DNA of 64,000 bases from contig NZ_NMWV01000005.1 of NCBI RefSeq assembly GCF_002860405.1, positions 124,001-188,000 of the forward strand, written 5' to 3'. The translations under genes were made by a program, and so were the position numbers. Shown piece by piece: positions 25,435 through 35,700 of the stretch. The stretch's first letter is position 1, and every line of letters starts with the position of its first letter. The notes under the pieces were generated by a model. It ran no database searches. It was not told where the DNA came from and worked only from the letters and a program-made list of their open reading frames with translations. The DNA comes from Bifidobacterium imperatoris. Its GTDB lineage: Bacteria; Actinomycetota; Actinomycetes; Actinomycetales; Bifidobacteriaceae.

Positions 25435-26202
25435 ATGATTGAAACTGCACAGGCTTTTGGCGTTGACATTGGCGGTTCCGGCATCAAGGCCGCACCGGTG
25501 GATCTGGTCAAGGGTGATTTCGCCGAGCCTCGTCTGAAGATTCTGACCCCGGAAGTCTCCACCCCGGATGCCGTGGCCAAGATCGTCAAGCAGCAACTCG
25601 ATCACTTTGAAGTTCCGGAATCCGCTCCTGTGGGCATTGCATTCCCCGCTCCGATTAAGCCCGGTCAGAAGCTGGACTTCATGGCCAACCTTGATCAGTC
25701 CTGGATCGGTGTGGATGTCACCGAGGTCTTTTCTGAGGCATGCGGTCGCCCGGTCGTTGTGGTCAACGATGCTGATGCAGCCGGCCTCGCCGAAGTACAG
25801 TATGGTGCGGCCAAGGGGCAGGAAGGCCTCGTCATTGCCACCACGCTGGGCACCGGCATCGGAACCGCGCTGATCTACAACGGCCAGTTGATTCCCAACA
25901 CCGAGCTGGGCCACATCATTCTGAGCGCCAAGCATCTGGATGCTGAGAAGTACGCATCCTCCGCCGTGCGCGAGAACGAGGATCTGGGCTACAAGAAGTG
26001 GGCCAAGCGTCTGACCAAGTACTACGGTCTGATGGAGAAGTACTTCAACCCTGATCTGTTCACCGTAGGCGGTGGCGTGAGCCGCGTGAGCGAAAAGTTC
26101 CTTCCGTACGTGGACATCAAGACGCCGATTGTACCGGCCAAGCTGCGTAACCAGGCTGGCATCGTTGGCGCCGCCTACTACGCCAGCACCAAGCAGCAGT
26201 GA
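25435..26202 (+). CDS. ppgK: Polyphosphate glucokinase
   Basis: A 255-residue ROK-family kinase that phosphorylates glucose with polyphosphate (often also ATP), a typical actinobacterial enzyme feeding glucose 6-phosphate into the bifid shunt. Motifs seen: [16 protein letters not shown] at residues 6-21 (phosphate 1), [13 protein letters not shown] (catalytic Asp), [14 protein letters not shown] (phosphate 2) and [14 protein letters not shown]. It lacks the zinc-binding CxCGxxGC of other ROK proteins, as expected for PPGK. AAAGGAAGG precedes the ATG and a strong terminator follows. Confidence 0.93.
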   Translation: MIETAQAFGVDIGGSGIKAAPVDLVKGDFAEPRLKILTPEVSTPDAVAKIVKQQLDHFEVPESAPVGIAFPAPIKPGQKLDFMANLDQSWIGVDVTEVFSEACGRPVVVVNDADAAGLAEVQYGAAKGQEGLVIATTLGTGIGTALIYNGQLIPNTELGHIILSAKHLDAEKYASSAVRENEDLGYKKWAKRLTKYYGLMEKYFNPDLFTVGGGVSRVSEKFLPYVDIKTPIVPAKLRNQAGIVGAAYYASTKQQ

Positions 26203-26228
26203 AATAGACAATAAATAGCCTTGTTTTC

Positions 26229-26258
26229 AGGCTCTCCTCTTGCGAGGAGAGCCTTTTT
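26229..26258 (+). terminator. Rho-independent terminator after ppgK
   Basis: AGGCTCTCCTC (26229-26239) and GAGGAGAGCCT (26244-26254) pair perfectly around TTGC, followed by TTTTG. Confidence 0.93.
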
Positions 26259-26326
26259 GTTGGGCAGGCGCATTGCAGAGTAGAAAGTCGAAGAAAAGGG
26301 TGGGGCAGGTTCTAATGTGGGAGCCT

Positions 26327-27487
26327 ATGACCGTGCATTTCTCCTCTCGAGTGGATATCAGTGCTCCGAATCCGATTGCCGCCGCGGAAGCCCAAGCCAA
26401 GGCGCAGGGCATAACGCTTGGCAAGCTCAATGATTCCAACCCAACTCGTCATGGATTGGCTCCGGCATTGGTGTCGAGCGTGTATACGGCCGATCCGCGT
26501 GGTCCTCGAGCGGCACGGGAAGCCCTGGCAGCATTCCTTACTTCCGTCAGCGCGGATGATGTGTATATCCTAAGTTCCACGTCGGAAGCCTATTCATGGC
26601 TGATCAAACTCCTGTGCGATCCTGGTGACGCAGTATTGGCGCCTAAGCCCGGATACCCGCTGATCGAATCCATTGCACGGCTCGAGGGTGTTGCAACCGT
26701 GGAGTATCAGCTGCAATTCGATGGCTCATGGTTCATCGATGTCTCCGGTCTCGAAGAGATTCTTGCCTCGCCGCATGGCGCGAATATTCGCGCGTTGGTG
26801 CTGATTAATCCCAACAATCCATCCGGTTCGTATGTGAAACCCGATGAGCGTAAAGCCATCGTGGAACTTTGCAGCCGCCATGACATCGCATTGATTGCCG
26901 ACGAAGTGTTCTATGACTACAGTCTCGAACCATTCGATGGCAATGCGCGTTTGGCGGGCGAATCTGGTGTGCTCACTTTCGCACTCGATGGTTTTTCCAA
27001 AATGCTGGCCGCGCCGCATGCCAAAGTAGGCTGGATTCAGGTCTCCGGACCGGCTGAAGATGTGGCGGAGGCCAAGCGCCGTCTTGACGTCATCGCCGAC
27101 GACTACCTGCCGATGAGCGACATCATCGCCGAGAAGATTCCCGCACTGCTTGAGGCGGCTCCCGCACAGACCGCCCGCGTGCAGGAACGTGTGCGCGGCA
27201 ATCTTGCACGGCTGCATGAGATGCTCGCCGCTGACCCTAATGGATTGGTAAGCGTGCTGCGCGCCGAAGGCGGTTGGAATGTGCTGCTGCGTGTGCCTGC
27301 CGTAATCGATGAAAATGAACTGGTATTAAGCCTCATTGAACATCACAAGCTCAGCGGACATCCCGGCTATTTCTTCGATATGACTTCCAACGGTTATTTG
27401 GCCATCTCCCTGCTGCCTGAGCCGGAAGAGTTCGAGCATAATGTGCAAGCAGTGCTGGATGAGGTGTCCGCTCTGCTGGCAAGCTAG
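26327..27487 (+). CDS. PLP-dependent aminotransferase, class I/II
   Basis: About 386 residues of fold-type I aminotransferase. VLINPNNPSGSYV (Asn/Pro signature), IADEVFYDYSL (Asp binding the PLP nitrogen) and LDGFSKMLAAPHAKVGWIQ (Schiff-base lysine in SK) appear in order. The arginine usually found before GW in this last motif is lysine here. The amino donor is unknown; alanine or aspartate types are possible. ATG at 26327 follows GGGAG by 3 bases; ATG 26315, reading MWEP, is an alternative. The next gene starts 17 bases after the stop and may be co-transcribed. Confidence 0.85.
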   Translation: MTVHFSSRVDISAPNPIAAAEAQAKAQGITLGKLNDSNPTRHGLAPALVSSVYTADPRGPRAAREALAAFLTSVSADDVYILSSTSEAYSWLIKLLCDPGDAVLAPKPGYPLIESIARLEGVATVEYQLQFDGSWFIDVSGLEEILASPHGANIRALVLINPNNPSGSYVKPDERKAIVELCSRHDIALIADEVFYDYSLEPFDGNARLAGESGVLTFALDGFSKMLAAPHAKVGWIQVSGPAEDVAEAKRRLDVIADDYLPMSDIIAEKIPALLEAAPAQTARVQERVRGNLARLHEMLAADPNGLVSVLRAEGGWNVLLRVPAVIDENELVLSLIEHHKLSGHPGYFFDMTSNGYLAISLLPEPEEFEHNVQAVLDEVSALLAS

Positions 27488-27503
27488 GCCTACAATAGGC
27501 GGC

Positions 27504-28298
27504 ATGGGATTCTTCTTTAAGTCCAAAGAGCTGCCGCGTCCGCAATCGTTGACCTTCCGCCTTGATCAGGCCGGTCATACCTATGATGATGGTCAGTTAG
27601 GGCTTGCACCTACCACATTGACCATCAGCGAGAAGCGCGTGGCAATCATCGGACTGAATGGAGCTGGCAAATCCACGTTGCTGGGTTTGCTTGATGGCAC
27701 GTTGAAAGCCACTGCTGGTACGGTCAGCATAGAAGGCGGCGGCGAGCAGCTCGACCCGAGCGTGAAGAAAGATGCCAAGCGCATCAATGATTTGGTTGGC
27801 ATTGTGCGCCGCGAGGAGATTCCGAACGCGTTCTACCGTGCGGAGAATATCTCTGAGGCTGTTGCCGAAGCGTTGAAGAAGCATAAGATTCCGGAAGGGG
27901 AGCGGCAGGCTCGCATCGGCAATCTGTTCGCGCATTTTGATTTGGCGCAGGTGTCTCGTGCCAAGGCCAGCGAACTGGATTCGCTCAAACGTCATCTGCT
28001 GGCTATCGCCGCAGCGTTGAGCTTCGAACCTAGTGCCATCGTTGCGGACGAGCCCAGCAAGGGTTTGGATGAGATCGGTACCGCGCATGTGGCGAGAGCA
28101 TTGTTCAGCTATGACAAGCAGGTGATTTTCGCCACGCATGATACGGATATGATTCGCAGGCCCGAATATGCAATCGACCGTGCACTCGTACTGGACGAGC
28201 ACACGGTCGTGTTCGATGGCACTCCTCAGGATGCCGTGGCGTTTTATGAGGATCTGATTCGCCGCAAGTACGAGACGGCGAAGAAGGAGAATAGCTAA
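27504..28298 (+). CDS. Lone ABC-type ATPase with degenerate signature
   Basis: About 264 residues, resembling EcfA/CbiO-type ATPases. Walker A is intact (GLNGAGKSTLL near residue 50) and Walker B reads AIVADEPSKGLDE. Where LSGGQ is expected the sequence is ASELDSLKRHLLAIAAALS, so the canonical serine-glycine-glycine is missing. There is no permease or S component beside it; it follows the aminotransferase by 17 bases. It might work with a distant ECF T subunit or be a non-transport ATPase. The start ATG at 27504 has only weak upstream AGGCGG. Confidence 0.75.
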   Translation: MGFFFKSKELPRPQSLTFRLDQAGHTYDDGQLGLAPTTLTISEKRVAIIGLNGAGKSTLLGLLDGTLKATAGTVSIEGGGEQLDPSVKKDAKRINDLVGIVRREEIPNAFYRAENISEAVAEALKKHKIPEGERQARIGNLFAHFDLAQVSRAKASELDSLKRHLLAIAAALSFEPSAIVADEPSKGLDEIGTAHVARALFSYDKQVIFATHDTDMIRRPEYAIDRALVLDEHTVVFDGTPQDAVAFYEDLIRRKYETAKKENS

Positions 28299-28303
28299 AT
28301 TTG

Positions 28304-28361
28304 CTTCTCTCCCTCCGTCATCGCTTGCGCGATGCCACCTCCCTCATCAGAGGGAGGCGAG
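28304..28361. repeat. Dispersed palindromic repeat, copy 2
   Basis: TCTCCCTCC, then GCTTGCGC, then the hairpin CCTCCCTC (28338-28345) / GAGGGAGG (28350-28357). It lies between the converging ATPase and sulfotransferase genes and is a divergent member of the family described at 7121-7170. Confidence 0.6.
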
Positions 28362-28368
28362 ACGGAAC

Positions 28369-30147
28369 CTACGCGAAGTAGAAGCCGCGGAAACCGTATT
28401 GGTAGACGCGGTAGATGTAGGCAGTGGAGAGGTTCATCGTGTACTGGGCCTTCAAATTGCCGCTGTCATCGTAGACGCCGAACACGCCCTGCATACCGGT
28501 ATCCACCAAGTTGAGATCGTCAGAGAGCTCCTGAGCGGAGGAGACATACGGGGAATACGGCACATCGAAGGATTGCACTTCGGTGTAAGTTCCAGCGTTC
28601 TCATCAACCAGATACTTACGGAACTGAGAGTTCGAATCCTTATCCTTGGAAGACTGGGCAGTGGAGATACCGTCAATCACCGTCCAATCGTAATCCGGAC
28701 GAGTCATGGCGTAACCGAAGTTGTTATCGAACAAGTACACATAATACTGGCCAGACGGCAGTGAGGAATCATACTGCACGGTGATGGAATGCTGGCCGCC
28801 GGTATCACCGAAATCGCCGACCTTGGTCAGGAAGGAATCCTGCTCACTCGTGCCATCCCAGACGCTCGGCTCGCCGATCATATAATCTAGCGTCGGCGTG
28901 CCCTCGATATCGTTGACCTTGATCATCGTGGAGGTTTCGCGCGCGGACAGCAGTGCGGAACCATCATCCATCAGCTGAATCGTGTTGAAATGAATCCAAT
29001 CCCAACGGTTCTTGGCGGTCGGATCGGATTCATCAATGCCGGAATGATCGGTGGAGGACTTGTAATCGGAGAACAGTTCGCCGAAATCAACCAAGAGACT
29101 CACCTTGCCGGTATTGGTATCGACCTTAATCACCTGATCTTGCACGGCATGGTCGCTACGCTTCAAATCAGTGGCCAAAGACACGATATTGCCATCGGAA
29201 TCAAGCGCATAATCATGGTGCAGAATAAAACGGTCACCCAGATCAATGTTCTTGACAATCTTGCCCAGGCGATTCATGGCCACGAAGTTCTTAGTGGAGG
29301 CAGACAGCCACATCAAGCCATTGTTGTCGAACAGCAGACGGTGGGAGCGGTAGTATAGCACAGGCACTTCGCCGCGCAGCACGCCGTTCGCATCGTAGTA
29401 GTACATGAAGTCCTGCTCGTTGGAATCATTGCCGAGAATCGCATACAGGCCATTGCCAAGCTCACCGAGCGTGGTGCTATCCGGTGCTGCGGTCTGCTCA
29501 AGCTGTACTTTCTCGCTGCCGAGCAGCGTCGGGCCGTTCTGCGTAATCGTGCGAGTCGTCTTCGTGCCATCAGCGGCGGTGATGGTCAGCGTCACCGTGT
29601 TCTTCACCTGAGGAATCAGACCTAAAACCAGGAATTCATGCGTGGTGGAAGCCAGTTTGTCCTCAGACACGGTGGAGACCACGGAATCCTCGTCGGAGGT
29701 GCTGGGGCTCAATGTATCTCCGGTGGAGCTTTCCGAAGCGTTGATCGCGGAACGGATGGCACTGGCAGCTTCATCGCTGGTCACAGCGGTAGCCGTGTAA
29801 TCAGGGTAACCGTCCGCAGACACGGTGTAGCTTACCGTGGAAGCGGTGTCAGTGGTGAAATACACGTACATGGACGTGGTGTTTGTACCGTACGGATTCA
29901 CCTTGGTGTAAATGTTGTCTACCGTACGTTCCTTGCTGTCGCGCTCTTTGGTGAGCTGCTCATCCATCATGGACTGATAGGCGGTAGTGTAAATGTTCTC
30001 AACCTGAGCATTGAGGCGTTCCACGCGGCGTTCCTTGATGGCGGCGCTGACATCATCCTTGTAGAACAGGCACAAGCCCAGTGCGATGGCGATAGTGATA
30101 ACTGAGGCAAAAATTTTAAAAATGCGGGCGCGCATTGTACTGGACAT
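28369..30147 (-). CDS. Aryl-sulfate sulfotransferase (AssT)-like exported protein
   Basis: 592 residues. An N-terminal membrane anchor (FASVITIAIALGLCLFY) is followed by a beta-rich N-domain (TVTLTITAADGTKTTRTI) and a six-bladed-propeller-like catalytic domain. All four active-site residues of arylsulfate sulfotransferases have counterparts: His in HHDY (310/311), His in DWIHFNTI (386), Arg in SARET (403) and His in GQHSITV (453), the last being the sulfohistidine position. The enzyme family moves sulfate between phenolic compounds without PAPS. No cysteine is present outside the anchor, unlike DsbL-dependent enterobacterial AssT. ATG at 30147 follows AGGA by 6 bases. Confidence 0.8.
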   Translation of the reverse strand: MSSTMRARIFKIFASVITIAIALGLCLFYKDDVSAAIKERRVERLNAQVENIYTTAYQSMMDEQLTKERDSKERTVDNIYTKVNPYGTNTTSMYVYFTTDTASTVSYTVSADGYPDYTATAVTSDEAASAIRSAINASESSTGDTLSPSTSDEDSVVSTVSEDKLASTTHEFLVLGLIPQVKNTVTLTITAADGTKTTRTITQNGPTLLGSEKVQLEQTAAPDSTTLGELGNGLYAILGNDSNEQDFMYYYDANGVLRGEVPVLYYRSHRLLFDNNGLMWLSASTKNFVAMNRLGKIVKNIDLGDRFILHHDYALDSDGNIVSLATDLKRSDHAVQDQVIKVDTNTGKVSLLVDFGELFSDYKSSTDHSGIDESDPTAKNRWDWIHFNTIQLMDDGSALLSARETSTMIKVNDIEGTPTLDYMIGEPSVWDGTSEQDSFLTKVGDFGDTGGQHSITVQYDSSLPSGQYYVYLFDNNFGYAMTRPDYDWTVIDGISTAQSSKDKDSNSQFRKYLVDENAGTYTEVQSFDVPYSPYVSSAQELSDDLNLVDTGMQGVFGVYDDSGNLKAQYTMNLSTAYIYRVYQYGFRGFYFA

Positions 30148-30291
30148 GAAAATCCTCACGATAAAGCAACACAAAGCTAATGAATTACACCGGTTACATT
30201 ATGGCGCGAGACTTGGAGAAATATAAGGAAAAAACTGGGCAAACACTGGAGCCAACCCTGAGATTACATGAAAAAAGTACGTAGTTATCGC

Positions 30292-32694
30292 TCACAATAG
30301 TGAGAACCATGATTGCACATCATGCCAGAGCACAGGATTGTTGTTGATCATCGCATCATCACGCCCTGGCACAAAGCAGCTGAGCAATGCTATGCCTACT
30401 GTCCACAGCACAAGAAGCAGCACAGTCCAACGCATCAGCCAACGCCACGGTGTGACATGAGCGATGCCATCTCCGGAAGCAGCATCATTCGCACCTGCCA
30501 ACGAACGGCTCGGCTCGCGGCCGTTCACCAGCCACAACGTGCCCGGTACGGCGGCCAGCGCGGCAAGCCAGCCGAAATCAGCCAGATAACGCCAGCCAAG
30601 ACCGCCCACGGAACCGTCGAATATCATCAGCGCGCCCGCCAAAATCAGACAGCTCAACAGCCAGGTGCGCATACCGTGCGTTTCCAAATTTTTCAGGAAT
30701 GGCAGCACCAATGCCAGCAGCATCAGCGGCGTGGCCGTAAACAAAGCACCAACCATCACCTCGTAATACCCCCAAGTGGGCATTGGCGCGGGGGAGAGTG
30801 CCAGCCAAGGGAACTGATCGGTGAAACGCAACGGCAGGAACAGGTAATACCAAATCGTGTACGGCATATCCACCGCAGGTGTGGCGTAACGAGTCATATC
30901 GGACACCGTGAACTGGTACGCGTTGCCGAAGTTCAGCAGCGAACCGAAACGCACCTTATTCCAGATCATCAGTGGAATCACCACCGCGATGGCGGGCAGA
31001 ACCATCGCGGCCGGCGCTCTGAGAGCCTTGACCGGGCTCACCGAACGCCATGCCAAGTCGCTGATCATCGCGCGAATCTGCGGCCAGAATAATGGGAAGG
31101 CAAGGAGCGCGGTCAGCGTGAAGGTCGGGCGGCATCCGAAATTGGCGGCAATACACAAAGCGCCAAGCGCGAGCCTCGGCAACGACAATGGTGCAGCGTT
31201 ACCCGCATGCCAGCGGTCGGCGGCCAGCAGCGGCCGGGCCGAAGTATCCGCTCCCAGCCAGAACCACAATCCCAATGAAGTCAACGCCAATGATGCGGCG
31301 AACGGTACCTGATAGAAATTCGTGCGATATGCCAAATATCCTATTTGCGCACCAAGCAAGCCGGAAGCAACCGTTAATGACGCAGCTGCAATAGAAGTCT
31401 TCGGCATCACCCGGTGAATCAGACGCAGCAGCAGCATCGAGAAGAAGATAATGAACAGCAGCACCAGGAATTGTTCGGCGGCGCTGGTGGGCAGAATCCG
31501 GCCGGTAATCAGTCGGTATGGAGCAAACAGCAACACTGCGGGGAGCACGCCGAAATAGGAATACCAGTGCCCTCCGTAATACACGTAATCCCAATACAGG
31601 GGGCTCACTCCATCATTCAAAAGCTTAAGACGCGTGGCCACATCATACGGATTTTCGGTTTGCGCCAGCTGGCTCGGCACCTCAAGGTCCAGCCACGGGC
31701 GACCGGCTATAAGGGAATCAGCCACATGCGCATACTGGTCGAAATCATACGTGTATCCGCCTGCGGTATGGAAGGCGAGCGGAGTGGCATACAGCAGTTG
31801 CCAGACGATGGATGAGCCCAATGCCACCGTGGGAATTGCCATGATGGCGGCAAACGCCCATCGCTGGCGTGTGCTCGAAGGATTCAAAGTGATGCGCCAT
31901 AGTTTGGAACCGGGGCGCCACAATGCAATAAGCAACACCAGTACAGCCATGACGGCCACGCGCACCCAATTGAAGGAGAACGGTACTTTGACATTGGCGC
32001 GCGCGTCGCTGACAGGTACTATTGCGCCGCGCTCCTCTTGAATCCATACGCGAACGACGCCAGCCCCGGATACGTTGATGTAATGGCTGCGAGCTGAACC
32101 GATGCCTATGGATTGTGCTTTGCCAGTCGTTGTCTGTGTTGTGGGTTGTGCGGCATCCTGCGTTGCGGACTGTGCTGTTGTTTGTGAGGAATCACTGGAC
32201 GTGCCAGCATTATTGCCGGCAGCTGAGTCAGCAGTATTAGCGGTGTCAGCAGTGCTTGCAACGGTACTGGTAACATCCACGCGCACATGAACCGTGTTCA
32301 ATGGTTTCGCAACCTTGATATCACCCTGCTCGCGGGATTGCTTCATTGCCTGTTTGCGCGCCTTATCGATGACGCTGCTGCTAACGGTATCGATACGCAG
32401 AAAATCAGATGTACCATCAGCCGTCAATTCAAGATACGCATTAGTCGGATCGGTGATGGTCAGCATGCCATCATCAGTACGTTTCAAACCACTGCCAAGC
32501 GCATTATGCACGGCGTTGGTATCCGTGCTGGCACCCATCGTGCGCCAAAACGGCGCATTGAATACGATGCACTCCAGCGAAGCGATGACGGCTAAGGCAG
32601 CCAGCACCATGAGCAGCGCATGACGAAGACGCTTGGCCATGTGAACGGTCGCGGGCTGGGCGGCGGAAATAAGTTCTTTGGAATGCACGCCCAT
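30292..32694 (-). CDS. Large polytopic membrane protein, GT-C glycosyltransferase-like
   Basis: About 800 residues. One N-terminal helix (LLMVLAALAVIASLECIVF region), an extracytoplasmic domain with a Ser/Thr/Ala/Gln-rich low-complexity stretch (about residues 125-190), then about ten membrane helices. After the third helix comes a loop with DFDQYAHVADSLIAGRPWLD, whose acidic residues resemble the catalytic loop of GT-C lipid-linked-sugar glycosyltransferases. I infer a role in surface glycan assembly; the exact family is uncertain. No clear ribosome binding site is seen before 32694. It lies upstream of the sulfotransferase gene in the same direction with about 145 bases between them. Confidence 0.65.
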   Translation of the reverse strand: MGVHSKELISAAQPATVHMAKRLRHALLMVLAALAVIASLECIVFNAPFWRTMGASTDTNAVHNALGSGLKRTDDGMLTITDPTNAYLELTADGTSDFLRIDTVSSSVIDKARKQAMKQSREQGDIKVAKPLNTVHVRVDVTSTVASTADTANTADSAAGNNAGTSSDSSQTTAQSATQDAAQPTTQTTTGKAQSIGIGSARSHYINVSGAGVVRVWIQEERGAIVPVSDARANVKVPFSFNWVRVAVMAVLVLLIALWRPGSKLWRITLNPSSTRQRWAFAAIMAIPTVALGSSIVWQLLYATPLAFHTAGGYTYDFDQYAHVADSLIAGRPWLDLEVPSQLAQTENPYDVATRLKLLNDGVSPLYWDYVYYGGHWYSYFGVLPAVLLFAPYRLITGRILPTSAAEQFLVLLFIIFFSMLLLRLIHRVMPKTSIAAASLTVASGLLGAQIGYLAYRTNFYQVPFAASLALTSLGLWFWLGADTSARPLLAADRWHAGNAAPLSLPRLALGALCIAANFGCRPTFTLTALLAFPLFWPQIRAMISDLAWRSVSPVKALRAPAAMVLPAIAVVIPLMIWNKVRFGSLLNFGNAYQFTVSDMTRYATPAVDMPYTIWYYLFLPLRFTDQFPWLALSPAPMPTWGYYEVMVGALFTATPLMLLALVLPFLKNLETHGMRTWLLSCLILAGALMIFDGSVGGLGWRYLADFGWLAALAAVPGTLWLVNGREPSRSLAGANDAASGDGIAHVTPWRWLMRWTVLLLVLWTVGIALLSCFVPGRDDAMINNNPVLWHDVQSWFSLL

Positions 32695-32730
32695 TATTCT
32701 ATAAGCTTTATGTCTGGCAAACAGTAGAGA

Positions 32731-35700
32731 ATGAGAATCATGCCAAATCGTATGTCGAATCACAGGAATAAGCCCCACACATCTTTGCTGGGCGGGCTCA
32801 AAGATTCGATGAACGCGCTCGCTGCCGATTTAGGGCTGACCAAGCCGAAAAAAGCGGAAACGAATCCTTTTGGCGATGCGCTTCGCGAAACCAGTGAGCG
32901 CAAGGGTGGTGTGATCGATGAACTGATTCGCCATGCTGTGCCGATTAGCCCAGTGGTGAAACGTCATACCTTCCCGGCGCTCGAGAATGTGCCGGAAGGT
33001 TTGGTGCTCGGTTGGGCGCAGCTGCCATCCACGCGGGGGCGTGGCTTTTCGTTGGGCATTTTCCCAGACCGCGATCATTTTGCCCAGGTGGCGTTTGCGG
33101 ATGCTCATGGCCGTGTATTCGTAGGCTCGGATCCGGACATGGACGTGCAGGAGATGCAGCCGCGTTTCATGTTCGGCAGGGAAAAAGATGTAACGTTGCC
33201 GAACGGCGAGCGTCTTGGACTCGATGAGCATTCACGAGCCGGGCGTGTGCGCTCAATGGAAGACGCATTGCGCCGGCATACCGGCAAATCAGTAAAAGCC
33301 ATTGCCGGTGGCGTGGTAGGGCGTGATGATACCGGCCGTATGACGTGGCTGGCATCATGGCTGAAAACCGGTAACCGATACACGCTGGAGCAGATGCGCG
33401 CCAACCTGCCCGCAGACATGCGGCATAATCTGGAATATCGCGATGCGATTGCCATTGCGTTCTTCGCCGCATACATGCTGCCGCAGGTGAACGGTCTGCT
33501 GATTGGTTTCGGTTCGGGCAATATTTTCCGCCGTCTGAATCGAGAGGCACCCATTGGCGCGATTCGCCGTTCGGTGAGGGACACGTTGGCTGCGCGTGCT
33601 CATGGCATGCGCGCATCCGGTCTGGAAGATCATTTTGCCGATCTGATGCGCGAAGCCGGTGCATTGGACAAGCTCGAAGGCTTGGAAGCCGTGCATGGTG
33701 CCGAAGCATTGCATTTATACACGTCAAGCTATTCGAACAGCTACTTCTTTGCCTGGGATAAGTCTCTAGCGTTCACCCAAGCATTGAAAGCGCTGAAAAT
33801 CGAAGGCAACTTGAACCGTTTCGCCGCGGTGAGCGCATGGCTGGAACGCAACTCGTCGCTGGGACGCACACTTACCGAAGACACGGTGACCCGTGCCGAA
33901 GCCGCCCAGATTGATATGAAGCTCATTGAAAATCCGGCAATCATGGCATTGGATCCGTACGATGGCGACGATGAACGCGAAGCCGTACTGCGATTGGTGA
34001 ATATTGCGGAACAGACCGCCCAGCAGATTCGTGAAGAATTCCCCGATCCGCGCAATACTGTGCCGGATGGGTCGCAGCCAAGCGAATGGGTGTACCGTCA
34101 AACACTATCCACGTTGCTGCGCCGCCTGCGCTTGCCATATCGTTTCGATGTGGAATTCCGCTCCTGCCTGGAGAACGGGGAAGTGGCCATCGGCTTTACC
34201 ACAGCCGGCACGTCGATGATGCCGGACAGTCGCTATGACGATGTAAGCCATGCATGGCGGTCGCTGTCCAGCACGGAACGTGCCGCAATGAGCGTGGCAT
34301 ACAATCTGCGCGTCGGTTTGATGATGGCCGCGATGAGCTTCGGCGCCAGCCCCGACGTGAAGCAGGTTTGGCTGCATATCGACTCCATTGGTTTGGAAGA
34401 AGCCATTGCCGAGCAAGACAGCGCCATCGAACAGATGATGAGCGAAGCTTTGCGCGCATTCGAACATTTGCGCAGCGGAGACCTTGGCCGCTCCAGCTCC
34501 AAAGCCGACCCCAAGGATGGCGACTTCCACGGTGACCCCACGCGCCCAATCAGTCGCGAGGAATCCTTCGGACAGAACACTGGCTCAGATGCCGGCATTG
34601 TTGGGCAAAATGAGCAGACGGATGGCCAGGATGCTGCTGAACCTGATACTGACGCTCACAGTGGCGGTGAGGGTGCTTCCGCTTCCATTGACTCCCAGTT
34701 CGAGGATCTGATGAAGGGCATCGATATCGATGCCATGTCCTTCAGCTTGGGGCCGGACGGTGACGGTTCAATGGGCGCTGACGATGATGCTGAAAACATC
34801 AAGGAGCCCAGCAACGCTGACCCGATGAGCGTGCTGCGCAGCAACCCCACAGTGCGCAACATGGTCACCGTGACGCTCACCCGCGACGCATTCTTGCGCC
34901 GGCTTAACACGGACGGTCTCGATCATCCGCAAGACACGTATCGGATGTTCGGCGCGGTGATGGATGTGGACGGCGAAGGCGGTTTGAAGCCCATCAATGC
35001 GGACTTCGATCTGACCGATAGGCGCTTTGCCCCATTGGGTGCCCAAGAAGAACCGGAACTGGAAGATCGTGTGTTCAGCTCGGCTACGGCGGCAGTGCTT
35101 GGCGCGGCGAACAGCAGCGGTCTGGCCATTCAACGAGTGGACATGCTGCAACGTGCCGTTACCGAATTCCATGCGCTTGCTCACAACGATCAGCTTGATT
35201 CCGTGGAGAAGGCGCAACATGCCATGAGCATTATCGACGCCATATGCGATCCGGAACTCACCGGATTGGCGTCCGAAGTAACCAGTGCGCTGATCGACGG
35301 CAAGGACACTCCAGATTTCAAGTTCACGCTTGCCGATGAGCTGGACAAAGACCGTTTGCGCGCTCGCGATCTGCTGTTCTCCGGGCAGGCCGATCAGGCT
35401 ATTGAAGTGGCTGAAGCAGCCGTATCGCGTTTGGATCAGGCGTTCGCAGCCGGTCCGGGCGTGCCGCGCTACTTCAACTCGTACGCCGAACGTGTGATCT
35501 ATAACCGTTTGTTCGCCACGATGGATGAGCGCACGATGCTTATCCCGGATAATCTGTTCTACGCGCATATGGAATTGGCGGATGTGCTCGGTCAAATCAA
35601 GGGGGCGGAAGCTGCCATACCGCATTTGAACCGTATGGTTTCGTACGCTCCAGCATATCCGTTGTCTCATTTGAAACTGGCCATCCAATTGGCTCGCAAT

